A stretch of 28,169 nt of DNA, taken from the NCBI GenBank assembly GCA_017558545.1, contig JAFYUG010000218.1, positions 1-28,169 on the forward strand, read 5' to 3'. The position numbers were made by a program, and so were the translations under genes. The stretch is from Oscillospiraceae bacterium (GTDB taxonomy: Bacteria; Bacillota; Clostridia; Oscillospirales; Oscillospiraceae). The notes under the pieces are model-generated. The model was not told where the DNA came from and ran no database searches. It saw only the letters and a program-made list of their open reading frames with translations. Positions 21,890 to 28,169 of this stretch are shown piece after piece; the first letter of the stretch is position 1, and the number at the start of each line of letters is the position of its first letter.

Positions 21890-23311
21890 TTAAGTTCCGT
21901 AACCGAGACCTACTCCGGTATAGTAGAATCCCAGAATCTCCTTATAAGATTTATCGAAGTATCTGGCCATTGAATAAGCTCCATACTGACTCATGCCAAG
22001 GTGGTGACCATATCCTTTGCCTTCAAAGGTAAAAGTGCCGGGTGTTGCGGATTTAACGGTATAGTGCATACTGTATAGGCCTAGAGCAATTCTGCAATTA
22101 GCTTGGTACAAAGTTTTGCTCTCGCCGGTGACAGATGTGAACTCGATAGCTATAATATTGCCGTTGGCAGAGGATTTTGTTTGAACGCGGGTGATTCTGC
22201 TCATTCCCAGCATTTCTCCAAGCTCGGTGCCTGTATAGCTTACAGACCAGTTTGCCATGGGATTCATGAAGTCAACAAAGCTGTCATAAGGGTCGGCTTT
22301 GCCCTTCAAATAAGGGTGTGAATAACTGCCGTTGACGTTGTAGTTATCTTCGCTGGCGCCTCCGTTGGAGGAACAATACAAGGTGTCTGCAAGAGAGCCG
22401 TTATATATGATATACTGGTTTGCTGTGCTTTTAACCGCAAGGGTGATATTGTCATTAACCTTGCTATTGCCTTCATAAGCTTGGAAGTATGTATCTCCTG
22501 TTACATCAAAACCGCAACGGGTGTAATAATTGGTGTTCATGATATGCTTTTGTGCATATGTTCTGGCTGCAACAGCCTGAGCCTTCATGGTTTCAAGAGG
22601 CCAATCGGCATCCATTTCTGCGGCACATACGCCCATAACATAGCTTTCAAGATCAACAACATTGATTACACTGATTCTTCCGCCGCCTAATACGGCAAAT
22701 TCAAATCCGCCGCGATAAAGGCCGTTTTTGAATTTAATTCCGCCCTCTTCATTCTCGGTTATGGGACGAATAGCAAGCTTTATATCCTTGTCGGTGTAAT
22801 CGAGCTCGTATACTTTTTCTCCGGTGATGCTGTCATATACTGCAATACCGCATTCCTCAATTACTTTGAGGGTAAGATACTGAGCTTCGCATGTTGTTTT
22901 GGGGTTAAAGCCCCTGCCGGAGTCATAGTAGCCAAAAGTGAAACCAAGTCCTTCGGGATTTTCAAGGCGTACCTCGATAAGACTGCTGTCTTGCAGATAA
23001 GAGTAATAGTAATTAAGGCCAACTTTGATAACGGTGGACTTAATTTTGATTTCTCCGTTATGGAATAGAAGTCCGGTTTCCGACTCGTCCTCCCCTATTG
23101 CTTCGGTTCCGTTGGAAGTTATGGCATAAAGCTCATTGTTCCCAAGAGAAGCAATACCATTAGCTCCAATTGCAAATAGATCGGAAAGATTGCCGCTATA
23201 TGTGTTTTCGGGAGAATTGATACTAATTATTCCTGCAGCAAAAACGGCAGTGCATAAGAAAACAAATATCAACAAAATGGTAATAAAAATTAAAATAAAT
23301 CGTTTATTCAT
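21890..23311 (-). CDS. SpoIID/LytB-domain peptidoglycan lytic protein
   Basis: A 473-residue secreted or membrane-tethered protein. An N-terminal signal/anchor (about residues 5-27) precedes a roughly 180-residue region of uncertain fold (residues about 90-215 look beta-rich) and the SpoIID/LytB domain. That domain has VDLESYVMGVCAAEMDADWP with the expected catalytic Glu (E232), AQAVAARTYAQ, the YCSSNGG segment and the C-terminal GYGHHLGMSQYGAYSMA. SpoIID-type enzymes are lytic transglycosylases that act on denuded glycan. It is longer than Bacillus SpoIID, heads the queA-tgt-yajC operon and has a sigma-A rather than sigma-E-like promoter, so it may be a vegetative SpoIID/LytB relative rather than SpoIID itself. 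The start is the ATG at 23311; a TTG six codons upstream is also possible, as neither has a strong ribosome site. Confidence 0.87.
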   Translation of the reverse strand: MNKRFILIFITILLIFVFLCTAVFAAGIISINSPENTYSGNLSDLFAIGANGIASLGNNELYAITSNGTEAIGEDESETGLLFHNGEIKIKSTVIKVGLNYYYSYLQDSSLIEVRLENPEGLGFTFGYYDSGRGFNPKTTCEAQYLTLKVIEECGIAVYDSITGEKVYELDYTDKDIKLAIRPITENEEGGIKFKNGLYRGGFEFAVLGGGRISVINVVDLESYVMGVCAAEMDADWPLETMKAQAVAARTYAQKHIMNTNYYTRCGFDVTGDTYFQAYEGNSKVNDNITLAVKSTANQYIIYNGSLADTLYCSSNGGASEDNYNVNGSYSHPYLKGKADPYDSFVDFMNPMANWSVSYTGTELGEMLGMSRITRVQTKSSANGNIIAIEFTSVTGESKTLYQANCRIALGLYSMHYTVKSATPGTFTFEGKGYGHHLGMSQYGAYSMARYFDKSYKEILGFYYTGVGLGYGT

Positions 23312-23392
23312 TAAATCACTAAATTCCAATTGAAATAATAAAATAGAAGTGCTATAATACGGAAATTAAGACCCCGCATAAGCCGCTGCGTA

Positions 23393-23421
23393 ATTATATA
23401 GTATTTTTAAGATATTATCAA
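23393..23421 (-). promoter_or_regulatory. Sigma-A promoter of the SpoIID-queA-tgt-yajC operon
   Basis: On the minus strand, TTGATA (23421-23416) and a perfect TATAAT (23398-23393) are 17 bp apart. The leader to the ATG is about 75 bases. Confidence 0.75.
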
Positions 23422-23498
23422 GTGCATTTGTCGGAAGTAATATTTATCGGGATCTAAGCATACATTTTATTCAGGCGGCAGCCGGAAAGGATGCAAGT

Positions 23499-24587
23499 AT
23501 GGAAAAATATAAAGTTGGCGTTATTGGCGGAACCGGTATGGTTGGACAGCGTTTTGTCTCTTTGATGGATGGCCATCCTTGGTTTGACCTCACAGTTATT
23601 GCTGCAAGTGCAGGCAGCGCCGGTAAAACCTATGAAGAAGCAGCCGGAAAACGCTGGGCCATAGAAACGCCCATGCCCGAACAGTTTAAGGGTATTATAG
23701 TTAAAAACGCCGTTGAAGATATGAAAGAAATTGCTGATGAAGTTGATTTCATTTTCTGCGCCGTTGATATGAATAAGGAAGAGATTAAAAAGTTTGAGGA
23801 AGCTTACGCAAAGCTTGAGTGCCCTGTTATCTCCAATAACAGCGCTCATCGCTGGACCGAAGATGTTCCCATGGTTATTCCTGAGGTTAACCCTGAGCAT
23901 CTCGAAGTTATTCATGCTCAGCGCAAGCGCCTTGGCACCAAGCGCGGTTTTATAGCTGTAAAGAGTAACTGCTCCATTCAGAGCTATGTTCCCGCGCTTA
24001 GCCCCCTCCGCGAAAAATATGGCCTTACCAAAGTTCTTGCCTGCACTTATCAGGCTATTTCCGGCGCCGGTAAAACTTTCGAAACCTGGCCTGAGATGAT
24101 AGATAATGTTATTCCCTACATAGGCGGAGAGGAAGAAAAGAGCGAGCAGGAGCCTCTCAAGGTTTGGGGTAAGGTTGAAGATGGCGTAATTAAGGCTGCG
24201 TCTGATACTGCAATTACCGCCCAGTGCATCCGTGTTCCTGTAACCAACGGTCATCTTGCAGCTGTTTTTGCAAGCTTTGAGAAAAAGCCCGAAAAGGAAG
24301 AAATTCTCAAGATTTGGGAAGAATATAAGGGCATTCCCCAGCTTCATTCCCTTCCCACCGCTCCCAAACAGTTCCTTAATTATTTCGCAGAGGACAACAG
24401 ACCTCAGACCGGTGTTGACCGCAACATGGAAGGCGGCATGGCAATTTCCGTTGGCCGTCTGAGAGAAGATAGTCAGTATGACTATAAGTTCGTATGTCTT
24501 AGCCATAACACTCTTCGCGGTGCTGCAGGCGGCGGCGTTCTGCTTGCCGAGCTTCTCTGCGATCAGGGTTATATAACCAAAAAATAA
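23499..24587 (+). CDS. asd: Aspartate-semialdehyde dehydrogenase
   Basis: A 362-residue enzyme that reduces aspartyl phosphate to aspartate semialdehyde with NADPH, the branch point to lysine/diaminopimelate, threonine and methionine. The nucleotide loop GVIGGTGMVGQRFV is at 7-20. The catalytic Cys is C158 in KSNCSIQ, and the catalytic His is probably H252 in NGHLAAVF, with the substrate Arg near CIRVPV. The sequence AISGAGKTFETWPEMI.N and the length mark the longer archaeal/fungal-type Asd that many Clostridia use. The start follows AAAGGATG. It is followed 18 bp later by dapA, so the pair funnels aspartate semialdehyde to diaminopimelate. I see no lysine riboswitch in the 170-bp divergent spacer. 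Confidence 0.95.
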   Translation: MEKYKVGVIGGTGMVGQRFVSLMDGHPWFDLTVIAASAGSAGKTYEEAAGKRWAIETPMPEQFKGIIVKNAVEDMKEIADEVDFIFCAVDMNKEEIKKFEEAYAKLECPVISNNSAHRWTEDVPMVIPEVNPEHLEVIHAQRKRLGTKRGFIAVKSNCSIQSYVPALSPLREKYGLTKVLACTYQAISGAGKTFETWPEMIDNVIPYIGGEEEKSEQEPLKVWGKVEDGVIKAASDTAITAQCIRVPVTNGHLAAVFASFEKKPEKEEILKIWEEYKGIPQLHSLPTAPKQFLNYFAEDNRPQTGVDRNMEGGMAISVGRLREDSQYDYKFVCLSHNTLRGAAGGGVLLAELLCDQGYITKK

Positions 24588-24605
24588 TTCCGAAAGGAGC
24601 TTTCT

Positions 24606-25490
24606 CTGAAAATACCTGTATTTGAAGGCGCCTGCACTGCCATCATAACCCCCTTTTGCGCCGATGGTATAGATTACCCTGCATTATCAAAGCAACTGGA
24701 TTTTCAATTGGTAAATGGAATTGAAGCCATTGTTGTGGCAGGAACAAGCGGAGAGAACTCTACTTTAGAAATCCACGAGCATGCTCAGCTCGTGGATTTT
24801 TCTATCAGAAAATGCGCCGGAAAGGCAAAGGTTTTGGTTGGTGTTGGAGGAAACAATACTTCCGCCTGCCTTAAAAAAGCAAAAAACGCCGCCGAAGCCG
24901 GAGCGGATGCAGTTATGATGACCGCTCCCTACTATAACAAATGCTCAAAAGATGGTATGATAAAACATTTTAAGACCATTGCCGATGAAGTGGATGTGCC
25001 TCTGATTTTGTATAATGTTCCCTCCCGCACGTCCATAGGAATAAGCTTTGAAGTATATAGAGCGCTGCATCGTCATCCCAATATAAACGGAACAAAAGAG
25101 GCCTCCGGGGATATTTCGCTGATAGGAAAAATTATTACAGAGCTGGGAGATAATTTTAACCTTTGGAGCGGAAATGATGATAATACTATTGCACTTATGA
25201 GCATGGGAGCAAAAGGGGTAATTTCTGTTGCGTCGAATATAATTCCTGCCGAAATAGCGCAGTTATGCTCCTTGTGCGGCGGAGGAAATTACAAGGCTGC
25301 ATGGGAAATATTCAGAAAATATAGGCGTTTGATGGAATTGATGTTTATTGATGTTAACCCAATCCCGGTAAAAACAGCTATGAAACTGATGGATATGGAT
25401 AAAGGGCACCTGCGTTTGCCGCTAACGGATATTGAGGCATCAAAGGAAAATCTAATCAAAGCAGAGCTTGAAAAATTAGGGCTAATTTAA
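24606..25490 (+). CDS. dapA: 4-hydroxy-tetrahydrodipicolinate synthase, probable CTG start
   Basis: DapA condenses pyruvate with aspartate semialdehyde, the first step to diaminopimelate and dipicolinate. The 294-residue product has the expected N-terminus KIPVFEGACTAIITPF, AGTSGENSTL (45-54), Y136 in LYNVPSRT and Schiff-base lysine K164 in NGTKEASGD; the C-terminal half and length match the family. No ATG, GTG or TTG lies upstream of the conserved N-terminus. The only plausible start is CTG at 24606-24608, six bases after AGGAG (24595-24599). Starting at the TTG at 24708 would delete the essential first 34 residues. It lies 18 bp after asd, and the two are probably co-transcribed. Confidence 0.93.
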   Translation: MKIPVFEGACTAIITPFCADGIDYPALSKQLDFQLVNGIEAIVVAGTSGENSTLEIHEHAQLVDFSIRKCAGKAKVLVGVGGNNTSACLKKAKNAAEAGADAVMMTAPYYNKCSKDGMIKHFKTIADEVDVPLILYNVPSRTSIGISFEVYRALHRHPNINGTKEASGDISLIGKIITELGDNFNLWSGNDDNTIALMSMGAKGVISVASNIIPAEIAQLCSLCGGGNYKAAWEIFRKYRRLMELMFIDVNPIPVKTAMKLMDMDKGHLRLPLTDIEASKENLIKAELEKLGLI

Positions 25491-25491
25491 T

Positions 25492-25530
25492 AAAAAGCAT
25501 CCCGCGCTAAAATGTGTCGGGATGCTTTTT
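25492..25530. terminator. Bidirectional terminator between dapA and glpK
   Basis: A perfect 13-bp stem (25492-25504 with 25518-25530) has a 13-base loop, A5 at one end and a T-run at the other. It begins right after the dapA stop and ends three bases before the glpK stop, serving both convergent genes. Confidence 0.92.
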
Positions 25531-25532
25531 TC

Positions 25533-27038
25533 TTATTCGGTTGCCCATACAGCGGCTCGTTCCACAGCTCTTTTCCAGTCTTTGAGATACTTTGCAGCTT
25601 CGGCCTGGTCCATAGAGGGAGTGAAAATACGCTGGGACTGTCTTATAGCGCTTATATCGCTTATATCGTCCCAAACTCCGGTTGCAAGACCTGCAAGAAA
25701 AGCCGCGCCAAAGGCTGTTGTTTCAACCATTTTAGGTCTATCAATAGGCTTATTAAGGATATCGGCCTGGAATTGCATCATAACATCGCTGACAGAAGCA
25801 CCGCCATCAACCTTGAGTACAGAAAGAGATTTTCCACAATCAACTTCCATGGCATCGAGAAGGTCCTTAACCTGATAAGCAATGCCTTCTAAAGTTGCTC
25901 TGCAAATATGGGCTTTTGTGCAGCCGCGGGTAAGGCCAACAATGGTGCCTCTTGCATACATATCCCAGTGAGGAGCGCCGAGACCTGTGAATGCAGAAAT
26001 AACATATACGCCGCCGTTATCGCTGACGGTTTGAGCAAGATCGCTGCACTCTTGACTTGAGCCTATTATGCCAAGCTCATCACGAAGCCACTGAATACTG
26101 CTGCCTGCATTAAATACGCTGCCTTCGATGCAATAATTAGTTTTACCCTTAATGGACCATGCCACAGTGGTCAAGAGACCCGATACGGAGCGAACAGACT
26201 TCTCGCCTGCGTTAAGCAAGGCAAAACATCCTGTTCCGTATGTATTTTTGGCATCTCCGGGATTTATGCAGCCCTGACCAAGCAAGGCGGCTTGCTGGTC
26301 ACCGGCAATGCCGCAAATAGGAGTTCCTGCAAGGGCTGTAAGACCGGGAATTCCGCTTGCAACATAGCCATAAACCATGGAATTGGGAACAGGCTCGGGC
26401 AGCATGGACATAGGTATTCCGAGATGTCTGCATAGTCCTTCGTCCCAAGTGAGAGAATCAATGTCAAAAAGCATTGTTCTGCTGGCGTTGGTATAGTCTG
26501 TCACATGGACTTTTCCACCGGTCAAATTCCATATCAGCCAACTATCAACAGTTCCGAAAAGCAGCTCACCCTTCTCGGCTCTTGCTCTTGCGCCTTCCAC
26601 ATTATCAAGAATCCATTTGATTTTAGTTCCGGAAAAATATGCATCAATCAAAAGACCGGTTTTATCTCTGACATAGGATGCAAGACCGTCGCTTGTGAGC
26701 TTGTCGCATATAGAGGCTGTGCGTCTGCACTGCCATACAATTGCGTTATATACAGGTTTTCCGGTTTGCTTATCCCAAATAATTGTGGTTTCACGCTGGT
26801 TTGTAACGCCTATGCCGGCAATATCAGTTGCGGATAATCCACTCTTTTCAAATGCGGCAGAAAGAGCATGGAGCTGTGATGACCAAATAACCTCGGGGTC
26901 ATGTTCAACCCAACCGGGTTTGGGATATATCTGGGGGAACTGATATTGAGCAACGGTTTTAATATTGCCATGAGCATCAAATATTATTGCTCTTGAGCTG
27001 GTTGTTCCCTGGTCAAGGGCTATTACATATTGATTCAT
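25533..27038 (-). CDS. glpK: Glycerol kinase
   Basis: A 501-residue FGGY-family kinase that makes glycerol 3-phosphate from glycerol and ATP. Landmarks: ALDQGTTSSRAIIF at 7-20, GWVEHDPEVIW, the substrate-binding GVTNQRETTIIWDK, YTNASRTMLFDI, GDQQAALLGQG, the NTYGTGCF segment and the C-terminal GGASVSDVMMQFQADIL and FGAAFLAG. The length is typical. The start follows GGGAG. No glpF or glpD is adjacent; the divergent neighbour is an alpha/beta hydrolase of the monoacylglycerol-lipase type, so both may serve glycerol release and capture (inference). Confidence 0.97.
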   Translation of the reverse strand: MNQYVIALDQGTTSSRAIIFDAHGNIKTVAQYQFPQIYPKPGWVEHDPEVIWSSQLHALSAAFEKSGLSATDIAGIGVTNQRETTIIWDKQTGKPVYNAIVWQCRRTASICDKLTSDGLASYVRDKTGLLIDAYFSGTKIKWILDNVEGARARAEKGELLFGTVDSWLIWNLTGGKVHVTDYTNASRTMLFDIDSLTWDEGLCRHLGIPMSMLPEPVPNSMVYGYVASGIPGLTALAGTPICGIAGDQQAALLGQGCINPGDAKNTYGTGCFALLNAGEKSVRSVSGLLTTVAWSIKGKTNYCIEGSVFNAGSSIQWLRDELGIIGSSQECSDLAQTVSDNGGVYVISAFTGLGAPHWDMYARGTIVGLTRGCTKAHICRATLEGIAYQVKDLLDAMEVDCGKSLSVLKVDGGASVSDVMMQFQADILNKPIDRPKMVETTAFGAAFLAGLATGVWDDISDISAIRQSQRIFTPSMDQAEAAKYLKDWKRAVERAAVWATE

Positions 27039-27059
27039 AATATTACTCCCATAAGATTA

Positions 27060-27088
27060 TTGACTATGATTTAAATCTTAAATATAAT
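27060..27088 (+). promoter_or_regulatory. Sigma-A promoter for the alpha/beta hydrolase gene
   Basis: TTGACT (27060-27065) and a perfect TATAAT (27083-27088) are 17 bp apart. The predicted start lies about 34 bp before the ATG. Confidence 0.8.
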
Positions 27089-27102
27089 TGATTTACATCA
27101 AT
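27087..27102. promoter_or_regulatory. Candidate operator in the glpK / hydrolase spacer
   Basis: ATTGAT (27087-27092) and ATCAAT (27097-27102) form a 6-bp inverted repeat with a 4-base centre. It lies over the expected transcription start of the hydrolase gene and upstream of glpK, a plausible place for a shared repressor. The binding protein is unknown. Confidence 0.4.
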
Positions 27103-27128
27103 AATAACATTTGAAGGAGGTATTTTCA

Positions 27129-28067
27129 ATGTTTCGATTTGAAGATTTCACATTTCCTTCCTCTGCGGGGAATTTGGATATTCATGTAAGGTGCTGCATA
27201 CCCGATGGACCTATAAAAGCATGTGTTCAAATTGCTCACGGAATAGCTGAGCATGCAGAGCGTTACGATGAGTTTGCCTCCTTTCTGGCCGAAAAAGGCA
27301 TCGCTGTTTATACAAATGACCATATGGGCCATGGTAAGAGCATTAATGACAGCTGGCCACTTAGCTATTTCGGAGAAGAAAATGGCTGGGAAAAGACTAT
27401 CAGGAATATGCGAAAGCTTAGAGAAATAATTATCAGCAAGCATGACGCTCTTCCCATTTATCTTTTTGGACATAGTATGGGAAGCTTTCTCGCCAGAACT
27501 TATATTATAGACTACCCTGATGATTTTACCGGAGTGATATTATCCGGAACAGGTCAGCAGCCCAAAGCCCTTGTTAAAGGCGGCAAATTGATGGCCAAAC
27601 TTGAAATAAAGAAACATGGCAGCGCATATCAAAGTCCCCTGCTTAATAATCTCGCTTTTGGCAGTTATAACAAGGCCTATGAAAATCCCGGAACGGATTA
27701 TGATTGGCTTAGCAGAGACAAGCTTTGCGTTGATAAATATATTGCCGATCCTCTTTGCGGTTTTATTCCATCTGCCGGTCTTTTTTATCAGATGATGCGA
27801 GGTATAGACTATATTACCGACGCAAAAAATCTAAAGAAAATGAACAAAAACACCCCGGTATATTTCATGTCCGGAGATGCCGATCCCGTTGGAGATAACG
27901 GTAAAGGAGTTAAAAAAGCCTATGGAAATTTTGTTTGCGCCGGCATGAAAGATGTGTCAATTCGCCTATATAAAGAAGGCCGTCATGAAATGCTCAACGA
28001 GCTAAATAAAACAGATGTATTTGATGATATTTACGAAGTTATTGCCGATTGGTCAGAGGCAAAATAA
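27129..28067 (+). CDS. Alpha/beta hydrolase, monoacylglycerol lipase / lysophospholipase type
   Basis: A 312-residue cytoplasmic serine hydrolase of the Hydrolase_4 (serine aminopeptidase S33) family. The start follows AAGGAGG; an in-frame TTG six codons earlier is rejected because it overlaps that site. The oxyanion region IAHGIAEHAERYDEF (about 35-49) is typical of lysophospholipase/monoglyceride lipase relatives. The nucleophile is S116 in LFGHSMGSFLAR, with D252 in MSGDADPVGD and H286 in YKEGRHEMLNE completing the triad. A lid-like segment lies between about 145 and 235. Substrate cannot be set from sequence; a long-chain monoglyceride or lysophospholipid is the usual guess. It is divergent from glpK. 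Confidence 0.92.
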   Translation: MFRFEDFTFPSSAGNLDIHVRCCIPDGPIKACVQIAHGIAEHAERYDEFASFLAEKGIAVYTNDHMGHGKSINDSWPLSYFGEENGWEKTIRNMRKLREIIISKHDALPIYLFGHSMGSFLARTYIIDYPDDFTGVILSGTGQQPKALVKGGKLMAKLEIKKHGSAYQSPLLNNLAFGSYNKAYENPGTDYDWLSRDKLCVDKYIADPLCGFIPSAGLFYQMMRGIDYITDAKNLKKMNKNTPVYFMSGDADPVGDNGKGVKKAYGNFVCAGMKDVSIRLYKEGRHEMLNELNKTDVFDDIYEVIADWSEAK

Positions 28068-28104
28068 ATGAAAAATTTTGTTTGGATTACCCATAATTTT
28101 TCAT
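28068..28104 (+). other. Weak hairpin after the hydrolase gene
   Basis: ATGAAAAATT (28068-28077) and AATTTTTCAT (28095-28104) are exact inverted repeats with a 17-base loop directly after the stop codon. The stem is AT-rich and has no T-run, so termination would be weak. Confidence 0.45.
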
Positions 28105-28135
28105 ACCATAATAAGGAAAAATGTCGAAACAACAA

Positions 28136-28164
28136 TTGACACTTTTTGCTCCTTAATATATAAT
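28136..28164 (+). promoter_or_regulatory. Perfect consensus sigma-A promoter leading out of the window
   Basis: TTGACA (28136-28141) and TATAAT (28159-28164) are 17 bp apart, all twelve bases matching the consensus. A Spo0A-box-like TGTCGAA lies just upstream (28122-28128). The gene it drives is beyond the right edge. Confidence 0.85.
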
Positions 28165-28169
28165 AAACA

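Noticed and set aside
20994..21893. 299-residue open frame on the plus strand
   Set aside because: It is a shadow of queA; Cys/Phe-rich translation without family features.
23312..23498. Possible lysine or preQ1 riboswitch between the SpoIID-family gene and asd
   Set aside because: The leaders on both strands are too short or lack the conserved core bases; only small unconvincing stems are seen.
23454..24506. 350-residue open frame on the minus strand
   Set aside because: It is antisense to asd, whose catalytic motifs are intact.
24708..24710. TTG as the dapA start
   Set aside because: It would remove the conserved first strand and helix of the DapA barrel and has no ribosome site in position.

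Overview
The window reads as chromosomal DNA of an anaerobic, endospore-forming, Gram-positive Clostridia-type bacterium of the kind common in animal guts. Evidence: a set of sporulation genes (spoIVA, cwlD, sigH, spoIIM and a SpoIID-family gene), S-layer-homology anchoring, cohesin and dockerin modules, strong AGGAGG-type ribosome sites, and gene neighbourhoods typical of Clostridia (spoIIM-xerD, queA-tgt-yajC-TIGR04086, ruvCAB beside a sporulation sigma factor). I see no rRNA, tRNA, CRISPR array, prophage or insertion sequence.

Layout. (1) Positions 1-6994, all on +: four consecutive surface or secreted protein genes. The first is truncated by the window edge and has Cys/His tandem repeats and a C-terminal dockerin. 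The second has two cohesin-like domains and a C-terminal dockerin. The third and fourth are paralogues with a cohesin-like domain and InlB/Flg_new repeats, one ending in a membrane anchor and the other in SLH domains. Together they look like a small cellulosome-type or adhesive surface scaffold with no visible enzyme. A 22-bp-stem terminator closes the block. (2) Positions 7387-23329, all on -: housekeeping and sporulation genes. Read in the direction of transcription from the right, they are SpoIID-family / queA / tgt / yajC / TIGR04086; spoIIM / xerD; ruvC / ruvA / ruvB; sigH / zinc-ribbon protein; DUF1858 protein / trmK / nif3-like; and spoIVA / cwlD / radA / unknown protein. (3) Positions 23499-25490 on +: asd-dapA, the entry to the diaminopimelate/lysine branch. 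(4) glpK on - and a divergent alpha/beta hydrolase on + share a 90-bp control region. The right edge carries a perfect consensus promoter reading out of the window.

How the parts fit. The minus-strand block combines DNA repair and recombination (RuvABC, RadA, XerD), tRNA queuosine synthesis (QueA, Tgt), protein export (YajC) and the sporulation programme (SigH as an early regulator; SpoIVA, CwlD and SpoIIM as later spore-coat, cortex and engulfment factors). asd-dapA feeds diaminopimelate for peptidoglycan and probably dipicolinate for spores. The most distinctive region is the cohesin/dockerin surface cluster. Smaller points of interest are a dapA gene that appears to start with CTG, an XerD whose catalytic lysine position holds arginine, a lipobox-bearing YajC, a perfect 15-bp inverted repeat that buries the ribosome site of the gene after yajC, a consensus promoter only a few bases from the sigH start, and a palindrome over the cwlD start codon.
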